Program-made: the position numbers and the translations under genes
Shown: positions 15,364 through 23,436 of the stretch, piece by piece
Numbering within the stretch: position 1 is the first letter of the stretch
Layout of the letters: the number at the start of each line of letters is the position of its first letter
Notes under the pieces: model-generated
The model's input: the letters and a program-made list of their open reading frames with translations, nothing else
Databases searched by the model: none
What the model was told of the DNA's origin: nothing
Source: a bacterium
GTDB lineage: Bacteria > Bacillota_I > Bacilli_A > RF39 > UBA660
DNA: 64,000 nt
Assembly: GCA_019423565.1 (NCBI GenBank)
Contig: JAHZBE010000001.1
Span: 62,001 to 126,000 of the forward strand
Reading direction: 5' to 3'

Positions 15364-17505
15364 ATGAAAAAAGAAATAAGTACACTTGATGAGTTAATTT
15401 CATCAGCATCCTATATAACAAATGCTGATGAAATTGATACAATCAAAAAAGCATATGAATTTGCATACAATGTTCATAAAGGTGAAAAAAGGCTTTCAGG
15501 GGATGATTATATTCTTCATCCTCTTAATGTTGCTTATATTCTTACAAGTTTATATGCAGATAGTGATACACTAGCAACTGCGCTTTTACATGATGTAATT
15601 CATAAAGGAAATAGTACAATAGAAGAAGTAAAAAAGAACTTTTCAAAAGAAATAAGTACGCTAGTTGAAGGTATTACTACAATTAATAAACTTTCATTAT
15701 CTGCTGAAAATGAGAGTATGGTTAATTACTATAAAAAAATACTTGTGGGTCTTACAGAAGATGTTAGAATAATTATTATTAAGCTTGCTGAAAGATGTCA
15801 TAATATGAGAACACTTTGGGCAATACCTAAAGAAAAACAAAGATTAAAAGCAAAAGAAACTCTTGAAATACTTGCGCCAATTGCGCATAGATTAGGTCTT
15901 TCATATATAAAGGCAGAACTTGAAGAATTATCTTTAAAATATTACAAACCAGAAGCCTTTGATCAAATAGAAGAAGAACTAAATAGTACAAAAGAAGAAA
16001 GAGATAAATCTGTTGAAGAGATGAAAAAAAGAGTTTCTGATATTTTAATAGAGAATAATATTGAATTTGAAATAAAAGGTAGAGCAAAAAGCATATATTC
16101 AATATATAACAAACTTCAAAAAGGTAAAAAATTATCAGATATATATGATATTTATGCACTTAGAGTTATAGTAAATACTAAAGCTGAATGTTATCAAGTT
16201 TTAGGTTTAATTCATGCAAAATATAAACCTTTACCTAAGAGATTTAAAGATTATATAGCAAATCCAAAAACAAATATGTATCAATCACTTCATACAACAG
16301 TATTTGGTTTTGATGGTAAACCATATGAAATACAAATTAGAACGTTTGAAATGGATAAGGTTGCAGAAAGAGGTATCGCATCACATTGGTCTTATAAAGA
16401 ACAAGGTAAAAAAATACAAAATTCTATGGAGCAAAAACTTCAAGTATTTAGAAATATAATGGAACTTAATTTATATGATGTTTCAGATGAAGATTTTGTT
16501 AAATCTGTACAAAATGAAGTACTTGGTGAAAATATATATGTATATACTCCAAAAGGAGATGTATTTGAACTTCCTAAAGGTGCAACTCCAATAGATTTTG
16601 CATATAGAGTTCATACTAAAATAGGTGAGACTATGGTAGGAGCAATTGTAAATGATAATATTGTTCCACTTGATTATGAACTTCATACAGGTGATATAGT
16701 AAATATTAAAACAAATAAAAACTCTAAACCATCACAAGAATGGCTTTCTATTGTAAAATCTAGTCAAACAAAGAATAAGATTCGTGCATTCTTCTCTAAA
16801 ATAGATAAAAAAGAAGCAATAGAAAAAGGTAAAGATTTATTATTAAAAGAAATTAGAAGAAAGAAAATATCAATAAATGAATTTAATGAAACTATTCCAG
16901 ATATTTTAAAAGACCTAAAAATAGAATCAGAAGATGATTTATATTATTCTATTGGTACTGCAAAACTTTCACCTAATACAGTAATAAATATATCAATAAA
17001 AGAAGAAGTAAATAAAGAAGAATTTATATTATCTAAATTGTCAAAAAGAGAAGTTAAAGATATAGAACTTAAAAATGATATTTTAGTTAGTGGTATTGAT
17101 AATATAAAAGTATCACTTGCGAACTGTTGTAAACCTGTTAAAGGTGATAAAATAGTTGGTTATATATCAAGAGGTAATGGAGTTATTGTTCATACTAAGA
17201 ATTGTTACAATTTAAGACATATGGATGATAGAATTATAGATGTTAGTTGGAATAAAGAACAAGTGCAAAAGTATAAGACTAATATATCTATAGTATCAGA
17301 AAAACTAGAAAATGTATTACTTGATATAATAACTAAAACAAATAATTTAAATATAAATATTACAAAGGTTGATACGAAACAAAAAGAAAACGAAACTATT
17401 TTTAACTTAATAGTTGAAGTAGATAATGTTGATACTTTAAATAAATATATGACACTTTTAAAACAAAATTCTAGCATTATAAGTGTAGAAAGAGTAATGA
17501 ATTAA
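15364..17505 (+). CDS. rel: Rel-type (p)ppGpp synthetase with degenerate hydrolase site
   Basis: 713 residues, the long RSH layout: HD hydrolase (about 25-190), synthetase (230-345), TGS (about 385-450), zinc-finger-type CC...H...C (NCCKPVKGD...HTKNC), C-terminal ACT. Synthetase residues look intact: D262 in YDIYALR, the RFKD motif at 293-296, E322 in YEIQIRT. In the hydrolase domain H52, H76 and D77 remain, but the residues equivalent to the catalytic Glu-Asp pair (E81-D82 of S. dysgalactiae Rel) are H80-K81, and the later metal-binding Asp of KLADR is Glu (E143). Hydrolase activity is therefore doubtful. Located between secDF and dtd, as in Bacillus. Confidence 0.95.
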   Translation: MKKEISTLDELISSASYITNADEIDTIKKAYEFAYNVHKGEKRLSGDDYILHPLNVAYILTSLYADSDTLATALLHDVIHKGNSTIEEVKKNFSKEISTLVEGITTINKLSLSAENESMVNYYKKILVGLTEDVRIIIIKLAERCHNMRTLWAIPKEKQRLKAKETLEILAPIAHRLGLSYIKAELEELSLKYYKPEAFDQIEEELNSTKEERDKSVEEMKKRVSDILIENNIEFEIKGRAKSIYSIYNKLQKGKKLSDIYDIYALRVIVNTKAECYQVLGLIHAKYKPLPKRFKDYIANPKTNMYQSLHTTVFGFDGKPYEIQIRTFEMDKVAERGIASHWSYKEQGKKIQNSMEQKLQVFRNIMELNLYDVSDEDFVKSVQNEVLGENIYVYTPKGDVFELPKGATPIDFAYRVHTKIGETMVGAIVNDNIVPLDYELHTGDIVNIKTNKNSKPSQEWLSIVKSSQTKNKIRAFFSKIDKKEAIEKGKDLLLKEIRRKKISINEFNETIPDILKDLKIESEDDLYYSIGTAKLSPNTVINISIKEEVNKEEFILSKLSKREVKDIELKNDILVSGIDNIKVSLANCCKPVKGDKIVGYISRGNGVIVHTKNCYNLRHMDDRIIDVSWNKEQVQKYKTNISIVSEKLENVLLDIITKTNNLNINITKVDTKQKENETIFNLIVEVDNVDTLNKYMTLLKQNSSIISVERVMN

Positions 17506-17509
17506 AATG

Positions 17510-17550
17510 AAAGAATTTATAGGAAACTATAGATTCTTTTATTGTTTTTA
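17510..17550 (+). terminator. Intrinsic terminator after rel
   Basis: Thirteen-base arms 17510-17522 and 17527-17539 with one wobble pair, GAAA tetraloop, then a broken T-rich stretch. Confidence 0.7.
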
Positions 17551-17588
17551 TTTTAATAAAATGTTAGAATTGTTATAAGAGGTAGATT

Positions 17589-18041
17589 ATGAAAGTAGTA
17601 GTACAAAGAGTATTAAATTCTAGTGTTAATATTGATAATAAATATGAAGAAAAAATTAATAAAGGTTTAATGATATTGCTTGGAATGACATATAATGATG
17701 GTATAGAAGATATAGATTATTTAATAAATAAAATATTAAATTTAAGAATTTTTGAAAAAGATAATAAAATGAATTTAAGTGTAAAAGATATTAATGGAGA
17801 TATTTTGTTGATTCCTCAGTTTACTTTATATGCAAATCCATATGATGGGAATAGACCTTCATTTAATGATGCATTAGATAAAGAAGAAGCAGAAGAATTA
17901 TTTTGTATATTTAAAGAGAAAATCAGCAGTATTTATAATAGTGTTAAATTTGGTAAGTTTGGTTCAGATATGAAGGTATCTCTTATTAATGATGGACCTA
18001 TTACAATAATAATAGAATCTAAAGAGAAGGTGAAAAAATGA
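17589..18041 (+). CDS. dtd: D-aminoacyl-tRNA deacylase
   Basis: 150 residues, full family length. It frees tRNAs mischarged with D-amino acids (and Gly-tRNA-Ala). Signatures: MKVVVQRV at the start, LLIPQFTLYA (catalytic-region Q-F-T) and NDGPITI carrying the Gly-cisPro pair that enforces chirality. Ribosome site AAGAGGTAG. Overlaps the next gene by four bases (ATGA). Confidence 0.95.
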   Translation: MKVVVQRVLNSSVNIDNKYEEKINKGLMILLGMTYNDGIEDIDYLINKILNLRIFEKDNKMNLSVKDINGDILLIPQFTLYANPYDGNRPSFNDALDKEEAEELFCIFKEKISSIYNSVKFGKFGSDMKVSLINDGPITIIIESKEKVKK

Positions 18042-19090
18042 AAAAGATAAATTATAAATTATTAAATACTTTAATTTTATTAACTATAGTTTATGTACTT
18101 TTTTTATTAAGAGATTTATGGGGTGGTGTATTTTTTAAAGTACTTGCAATATTAAAGCCATTCATAATAGCATTTGTAATTGCGTATGCTTTTTATCCAT
18201 TTTTAAAATTTCTTGAAAATAAAAAATGGCCAAAGGGTCTTGCGGTTACATTTATTGTTTTGATTACAGTACTTTTTCTAGGATTTATAGTATATTCACT
18301 TATTCCAGTATTTAGTGAACAACTAGTATCATTCTTTTCTAGTATTATTACTTTTGTTACTGATTTTGGAAGTAAATTTGATATAGATATTAGTCCAATA
18401 AAAACAAATTTATATGATATATTTAATAAAGTTTCTGCTAATATAGGAAAATATATATCAGATGGAGCATTAAATTTACTAAATGCATCAATTAACTTTA
18501 TAAGTAATTTTATAATTGTATTTGTATGTTATATATATTTCCTTGCTGATATGGAAAATATTAGAGATAACGTTAAAGAGTATTATTTAAAGAAAAAGAA
18601 AAAAACATTTAAATTAATTGAAAATGTTGATTATGAAACAACTCAGTATTTTAGGGGATTATGTCTTACTTTAGTTATTCAATTCTTTGAATATACAATT
18701 GTTTTCTTCCTTATAGGACATCCAAACTTCTTGCTTCTTGGAATATTATCATCTATTTCTAGTTTAATACCTTATTTTGGAGGATTTATTGTTAATGTTA
18801 TAGCAATTATGATTGCGGCTGTAGTAAGTCCTAAACTTCTTATATTAACACTTATAGTTGCTATTGTACTTCCTAATATTGATGGATATATAATAAGCCC
18901 AAAAGTATATGGTAAAACAAATAATATTTCCCCACTTTTAACAATATTTGCTGTATTTGCGGGTGGTGTACTTGGTGGATTTGTTGGAATACTTATTGCA
19001 CTTCCACTTACAATTATATTAAGAACAATTTTCAAATATTATAAAGGAGATATATCTAAAAAAATAGACAACATTAAAGAAAAAATTTAA
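18038..19090 (+). CDS. AI-2E family (PerM/YdiK-type) transporter
   Basis: 350 residues with seven or eight membrane helices, including the family's central block QYFRGLCLTLVIQFFEYTIVFFLIGHPNFLLLG and the C-terminal signature LIPYFGGFIVNVIA and LPNIDGYIISPKVYGK. Such proteins export small molecules or sodium/protons; the substrate cannot be told from sequence. Start overlaps the dtd stop, so the two genes are co-translated. Ends at a terminator. Confidence 0.88.
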   Translation: MKKINYKLLNTLILLTIVYVLFLLRDLWGGVFFKVLAILKPFIIAFVIAYAFYPFLKFLENKKWPKGLAVTFIVLITVLFLGFIVYSLIPVFSEQLVSFFSSIITFVTDFGSKFDIDISPIKTNLYDIFNKVSANIGKYISDGALNLLNASINFISNFIIVFVCYIYFLADMENIRDNVKEYYLKKKKKTFKLIENVDYETTQYFRGLCLTLVIQFFEYTIVFFLIGHPNFLLLGILSSISSLIPYFGGFIVNVIAIMIAAVVSPKLLILTLIVAIVLPNIDGYIISPKVYGKTNNISPLLTIFAVFAGGVLGGFVGILIALPLTIILRTIFKYYKGDISKKIDNIKEKI

Positions 19091-19105
19091 TGTTTCTTTT
19101 TTTTT
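19070..19105 (+). terminator. Intrinsic terminator
   Basis: Perfect arms AACATTAAA (19070-19078) and TTTAATGTT (19086-19094), overlapping the end of the coding region, then C and a long T-run. Confidence 0.85.
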
Positions 19106-19106
19106 C

Positions 19107-19135
19107 TTGAATATATACTAAATTTGTTGTAATAT
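19107..19135 (+). promoter_or_regulatory. Promoter for the small broken gene at 19161
   Basis: TTGAAT 19107-19112, 17-base spacer, TAATAT 19130-19135, directly after the terminator's T-run. Confidence 0.6.
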
Positions 19136-19160
19136 ATTAGTAAAAAAAGAGGTGTATATT

Positions 19161-19369
19161 ATGGAGAAATTTAGCTACGCTTTAGAATTTTACTATAAAT
19201 AATAGATGAAATTATTAAAAGAAATCATATTAATAAAAATGATTCTGGTATGGTTAGGTTAGGTGCTGAAAGATGGTTAACATTTTATTTGTCATTTATG
19301 GAACATGGATATAACTCAAAAATTAAATCTCTAGAATATGAAAATGAAAATCTTTCAGATTATTTATAA
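19161..19369 (+). pseudogene. Frameshifted small gene upstream of hisS
   Basis: Good promoter and ribosome site (AAGAGGTG) lead to ATG 19161, but the frame (MEKFSYALEFYYK) stops at 19200-19202. One base out of phase, an open frame from 19202 continues as IDEIIKRNHINKNDSGMVRL and then GAERWLTFYLSFMEHGYNS, ending at TAA 19367-19369. Restoring one base would give a protein of about 69 residues. Family not recognised. Either a recent indel, a sequencing error, or less likely recoding. Confidence 0.55.
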
Positions 19370-19405
19370 AATATGGTATAATTTATATTGGTAGGTGAAT
19401 AAAAA

Positions 19406-20653
19406 ATGATACAAAAATTAAAAGGAACATATGATGTATATGGAAGTCTTGCTAAAAAACAAGATTACGTAAAAAAATTATTTCAAGTAGTTTGTGAAAA
19501 TTATAATTATTCTTATATAGAAACTCCATTAATTGAAAGAAGTGAATTATTTCATAGAGGAGTTGGAGAAACAACAGATATAGTTACAAAAGAAACTTAT
19601 GATTTTGTTGATAGAGGTGGAAGAAATAATACTTTAAGACCGGAAGGAACCGCAGGGGTTGCAAGATCAATTATAGAAAATAAATTATATAATACTTTAC
19701 CTTTAAAATTATGGTATATGGGATCTATGTTTAGATATGAAAGACCACAAAAAGGTAGATATAGAGAATTAAGACAAATGGGTATAGAAAGTTATGGATC
19801 AAATGATCCAATAATGGATGCTGAAGTTATTTCATTAGGTATTAATTTCTTAAAAGAATTAGGTCTTGATGTTATTGTTAAAATAAACTCTATAGGTGGT
19901 GCTGAAACAAGAAATAAATATAGAGAAGCATTAATTAATCATTTTGAAAAACATATTGATGAGTTTTGCGATGATTGTAAAGAAAGATTATATAAAAATC
20001 CGCTTAGAATATTAGATTGTAAAGTTGATTCTGATAACGAATTATTAAAAAGTGCTCCATCAATTTTAGATTATTTAAATGATGAAGAAAAAGAGAACTT
20101 TGATAAGATTAAAGAATATTTAGATTATTTAGAAGTAGAATATGAAGTAGATTCATCACTTGTTAGAGGACTTGATTATTATACAAATGTTGTATTTGAA
20201 TTTGTTACAAAAAATAATAATTTTGGTTCTATTGGTGGTGGTGGAAGATATAATAATTTACTAAAATCATTAGATGGACCAGATGTTCCAGCGGTAGGAT
20301 TTGCTTTTGGATTTGATAGAATAATTGCAGAAATTACTGAAAATGAAATAGAATTAAATATAGATGATTCAATAGATGCTTATATATTAACTATAACTGA
20401 GAAAGAAAACTTCTATGCACTTGAACTCGCTCAAAAGCTTAGAATGTGTGGTTATAAAGTTGATTTAGATTTATCAGGTAAGAATATGAAAGCTAAATTT
20501 AAAGAATCTGATAGATATAAAAGTAAATATACTATTATAGTTGGTGAAGAAGAAGAATTAACTGATACATTAACTTTAAAAGATAATTTAACAAAAGAAG
20601 AAAAGAAGATAGAACTAGATAACTTAATTGATTATTTAGATACTAATATATAA
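19406..20653 (+). CDS. hisS: Histidyl-tRNA synthetase
   Basis: 415 residues, class II synthetase. Motif 1 region KLKGTYDVYG, motif 2 FRYERPQKGRYRELRQ, the histidine-binding loops LVRGLDYYTNVVFEF and SIGGGGRYN, motif 3 AVGFAFGFDRII, and a C-terminal anticodon-binding domain with the typical GKNMKAKFKESD. No T-box or other leader is visible in the short upstream gap. The stop overlaps the nth start (TAATG). Confidence 0.96.
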   Translation: MIQKLKGTYDVYGSLAKKQDYVKKLFQVVCENYNYSYIETPLIERSELFHRGVGETTDIVTKETYDFVDRGGRNNTLRPEGTAGVARSIIENKLYNTLPLKLWYMGSMFRYERPQKGRYRELRQMGIESYGSNDPIMDAEVISLGINFLKELGLDVIVKINSIGGAETRNKYREALINHFEKHIDEFCDDCKERLYKNPLRILDCKVDSDNELLKSAPSILDYLNDEEKENFDKIKEYLDYLEVEYEVDSSLVRGLDYYTNVVFEFVTKNNNFGSIGGGGRYNNLLKSLDGPDVPAVGFAFGFDRIIAEITENEIELNIDDSIDAYILTITEKENFYALELAQKLRMCGYKVDLDLSGKNMKAKFKESDRYKSKYTIIVGEEEELTDTLTLKDNLTKEEKKIELDNLIDYLDTNI

Positions 20654-21270
20654 TGAGAGTAGAATTAATAGAAAATTATTTAGATAATTTAATACCTAAT
20701 CCAAAATGTGAACTTGAATTTTCTAAAGATTATGAACTTTTGATATCTATAATGCTTAGTGCGCAAACTACAGATAAAAGAGTAAATAAAGTAACAAGAG
20801 TATTATTTAAAAAATATGATTCATTAGAAAAATTAAAAAATGCTGATCTTAAAGATTTAAAAAATATTGTTAGAGAACTTGGCTCATATAATAAAAAAGC
20901 AGTATATGTAAAAGAAATCGCACGAATAATAGTAGATGACTATAATGGTATTATGCCAAGAAAAAGAAAAGAATTAGAAGTAATGCCAGGTGTTGGAAGA
21001 AAGACAATTAATGTTCTTTTTTCTGAGCTTGACATTGAACCTAATATAGCGGTTGATACACATGTAGAAAGAGTAAGTAAAAGACTTGGTCTTGCTAAAA
21101 ATGATGATAGTGTATATGAAATTGAAATGAAACTTAGAAGAAAGTTTAAAAGGGAAAATTGGAATAAAAGACATAAACAATTAGTTTTGTTTGGTAGATA
21201 TTATTGTAAAGCAATAAAGCCAGAATGTGATACATGTAAAATTAAAGAAATATGTAAGGAGAAAAGATAA
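20653..21270 (+). CDS. nth: Endonuclease III
   Basis: 205 residues. DNA glycosylase/AP lyase for oxidised pyrimidines. Helix-hairpin-helix VMPGVGRKTINVL with the catalytic Lys, catalytic Asp in AVDTHVERVSKRLGL, and a complete [4Fe-4S] motif C-x6-C-x2-C-x5-C at the C-terminus (CKAIKPECDTCKIKEIC). Translationally coupled to hisS by TAATG, an unusual partner. Confidence 0.95.
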   Translation: MRVELIENYLDNLIPNPKCELEFSKDYELLISIMLSAQTTDKRVNKVTRVLFKKYDSLEKLKNADLKDLKNIVRELGSYNKKAVYVKEIARIIVDDYNGIMPRKRKELEVMPGVGRKTINVLFSELDIEPNIAVDTHVERVSKRLGLAKNDDSVYEIEMKLRRKFKRENWNKRHKQLVLFGRYYCKAIKPECDTCKIKEICKEKR

Positions 21271-21272
21271 AA

Positions 21273-21875
21273 ATGATTGAATCATTAGTGTGTGGAGGAG
21301 TGTATGCAGTAAGCACTCTATTTAATATCTATATGACAAGCAAAAAACATAAGAAACTTTTTAATTTTATTTCTAATGAGTGTTCTAGGTTAGGGTTTGA
21401 TATAGATCAAAAAAAATTAAAAAAAATACTTAAAGAAGATATTGATAAAGTTATAATTTCAGAAAATGATAAGGAAATTTTCAATCAAAAATTATATGAA
21501 ACTTTAGCGTTGTTTCCTATTTTTAATTTAATTTGTAATAAATTTAATATAGAATATCTTTTAGATAATTTTAAACATAATAATTTATTTGAATTTGAAA
21601 ATAAACATATTGATACTAATTATTTAAGAGATAAAGGAATAATTAAAAGATTAGAAAAGATTGAGCCTAAACAAGTACAAAAATCAAAAAGTATAAATAT
21701 GGGAAAAAATTATTCGGATGCAAAAAGATATGCATGTGTTAAAATGTATGAACAAAAGAAAAAATTGTTAGAAGAAAAGAACAAGGAAAAATCTATAATT
21801 AATGGATCTAAGATAAGCAAAGAAGAATTTTTGATAAAAAAATTAATACCTGATGAGGAGAGCAAAAGAGTATGA
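21273..21875 (+). CDS. Membrane-anchored protein of unknown function, paralog 1
   Basis: 200 residues. A short N-terminal hydrophobic segment (ESLVCGGVYAVSTLFNIYM), then a Lys-rich soluble region (KKLFNFISNECSRLGFDIDQ) and a helical C-terminus. It resembles the next gene: hydrophobic start, then basic residues, then a G-[FY]-x-I-D motif at the same distance. Ribosome site AAGGAGAAAAG lies inside the nth end, and it overlaps the following gene by four bases (ATGA), so it is the third gene of the hisS operon. No family recognised. Confidence 0.6.
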   Translation: MIESLVCGGVYAVSTLFNIYMTSKKHKKLFNFISNECSRLGFDIDQKKLKKILKEDIDKVIISENDKEIFNQKLYETLALFPIFNLICNKFNIEYLLDNFKHNNLFEFENKHIDTNYLRDKGIIKRLEKIEPKQVQKSKSINMGKNYSDAKRYACVKMYEQKKKLLEEKNKEKSIINGSKISKEEFLIKKLIPDEESKRV

Positions 21876-22501
21876 TTGGAGTAGCGATAGGTTCATATTT
21901 TGTTTTACCAACATTATTTGATGTTATTGTAGCAAAGTATAAAAAAAATAAAACTCTAAAAATTATTAAATCAAAATTAAGTGAAAAAGGATATACTATA
22001 GATAAAAGGATGGAAAAGGACATTGTTAGAAAGATTATAATTGATTGTACAAATTGGAATTATTTTGATTCAGACTGGAATAATGAGATATCTTTTAGCT
22101 TTATGCCATTTATTAGATGGATACTTATTCCATCTAATATAAAATATTTATGTGGAGATTATAGTTCTTTTAATGAAAGCTATCGATTTCTTGAAGATAT
22201 TGTGGATAATAATGAAGATGTCATTAAGTATTTAAAAAATTGTGGTTATATAAGTATAGATGAAGAAAAAATACAATGGATTAATGATAGAAATAATGCA
22301 TTAAAAGAATTAGAGGGAAAATATGATGAACCAGAAAAAAATAAAAAAGAAAATGTTATAGAAATATCTAAAAATGATGATCTTGAATTATTAAAATTAA
22401 AAAGAAAATTGTTAGATGAAATGATAGAGGAAAGAAAACAAACAGATATTTCTTCAAAGCCAAAATCAAGAATATATTCGAATAATAAAAGTGCAAAATA
22501 A
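21872..22501 (+). CDS. Membrane-anchored protein of unknown function, paralog 2
   Basis: 209 residues. N-terminal hydrophobic helix (GVAIGSYFVLPTLFDVIV) followed by basic residues, KGYTIDKRMEKDIV, a second weakly hydrophobic stretch (FSFMPFIRWILIP), and a charged C-terminal helix. Shares layout and the KGYTID/LGFDID position with the upstream gene, so the two probably arose by tandem duplication and diverged. Starts inside the upstream stop codon; ends at a terminator. Confidence 0.6.
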   Translation: MIGVAIGSYFVLPTLFDVIVAKYKKNKTLKIIKSKLSEKGYTIDKRMEKDIVRKIIIDCTNWNYFDSDWNNEISFSFMPFIRWILIPSNIKYLCGDYSSFNESYRFLEDIVDNNEDVIKYLKNCGYISIDEEKIQWINDRNNALKELEGKYDEPEKNKKENVIEISKNDDLELLKLKRKLLDEMIEERKQTDISSKPKSRIYSNNKSAK

Positions 22502-22518
22502 TATTTTGTGCTTTTTTT
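22487..22518 (+). terminator. Intrinsic terminator
   Basis: Arms AAAAGTGCAAAA (22487-22498) and TTTTGTGCTTTT (22504-22515) pair with two G-T pairs, then a T-run that runs into the next -35 box. Confidence 0.75.
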
Positions 22519-22544
22519 GACATCTTGGGTGAATATGATATAAT
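22517..22544 (+). promoter_or_regulatory. Promoter for the WG-repeat gene
   Basis: TTGACA 22517-22522, 16-base spacer, TATAAT 22539-22544 preceded by TG at 22536-22537 (extended -10). Confidence 0.75.
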
Positions 22545-22568
22545 AGTAACCTTGAAAGAGGGGATAAT

Positions 22569-23369
22569 ATGACAATAACTGAAAAAAATGCACCAATTGT
22601 GATTTTATCTGAATATGAAGATGGATTAGCACTTGCTAAAAAAGTATATGCAAGATATGAATTATATGGATATGTTGATAAAGATAAAAATGTAGTAATA
22701 CCTTTTTCTTTTGAAACAGCACATGCATTTAAAGAAGGTATGGCGGTTGTTAGAAAAGATGGTAAATATGGATATATTAATACTAATGGTGATTTAGTTG
22801 TTCCATGTATTTATTATAGTGCAACTGATTTTAATAAAGGACTTGCCCATGTTTTTAAAGACGGACATCTAAAAGAAAATAGATTTAAAGGATTTATTGA
22901 TAAAACAGGAGAACAAGTAATAAAATGCAAATATGAAGGTAATGGTACTTTTGTAAATGGCTTTTATAAAGTTGCAAATGATGATAAATATAGTTATATG
23001 AATTTACAAGGAAAATTAATTTCTCCATTTATTTATGAGGAAGCATATGATTTTAATGAAGGTGTTGCAAGAGTTAAAATAAATGATAAATATGGTTTTA
23101 TTAATGAATGTGGTAAAATAGTAATTCCTAATATATTTAATTCTGCAACTGATTTTAAAGATGGTAAATCACGTGTTAGAATTTTAGATAGAATGTTTTA
23201 CATAGACAAAAATTGTAGTGAAGTAAAAGAAGAAAACTCAAAAAAATTTATGGAAGCAGAATTGCTAAAAAGAAAAAGAAGAACGTTAAAAGCAATATCA
23301 AAAAAAGATTTAATTGAAAGAACTAAGAGTAAATCTTATACATTAAACAATAATATAAAGAATAATTGA
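22569..23369 (+). CDS. WG-repeat protein
   Basis: 266 residues. About five copies of a roughly 35-residue beta repeat: GYVDKDKNVVIPFSFETAHAF, GKYGYINTNGDLVVP, KGFIDKTGEQVIKCKY, KYSYMNLQGKLISPF, KYGFINECGKIVIPN, each followed by an A-x-x-F-x-x-G-x-A-x-V stretch. This is the WG (KWG) repeat, widespread and of unknown function, probably protein binding. There is no signal peptide, and the C-terminus is a basic helix (RRTLKAISKKDLIERTKSK). Own promoter and terminator. Confidence 0.88.
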   Translation: MTITEKNAPIVILSEYEDGLALAKKVYARYELYGYVDKDKNVVIPFSFETAHAFKEGMAVVRKDGKYGYINTNGDLVVPCIYYSATDFNKGLAHVFKDGHLKENRFKGFIDKTGEQVIKCKYEGNGTFVNGFYKVANDDKYSYMNLQGKLISPFIYEEAYDFNEGVARVKINDKYGFINECGKIVIPNIFNSATDFKDGKSRVRILDRMFYIDKNCSEVKEENSKKFMEAELLKRKRRTLKAISKKDLIERTKSKSYTLNNNIKNN

Positions 23370-23390
23370 TTATATTATTCTTTTTTTATT
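23357..23390 (+). terminator. Intrinsic terminator
   Basis: Arms AAAGAATAAT (23357-23366) and ATTATTCTTT (23374-23383), then a T-run. Confidence 0.75.
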
Positions 23391-23397
23391 TTAAATA

Positions 23398-23406
23398 TGC
23401 TATAAT
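23398..23406 (+). promoter_or_regulatory. Extended -10 promoter for aspS
   Basis: TG at 23398-23399, then TATAAT at 23401-23406. No canonical -35; that position is inside the preceding terminator T-run. Confidence 0.55.
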
Positions 23407-23436
23407 TAATGAGTATTAATTGAAAGAAGTGAGATA

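Noticed and set aside
19370..19405. T-box leader for hisS (also considered before aspS and proS)
   Set aside because: The gaps are too short and lack the T-box consensus and an antiterminator structure.
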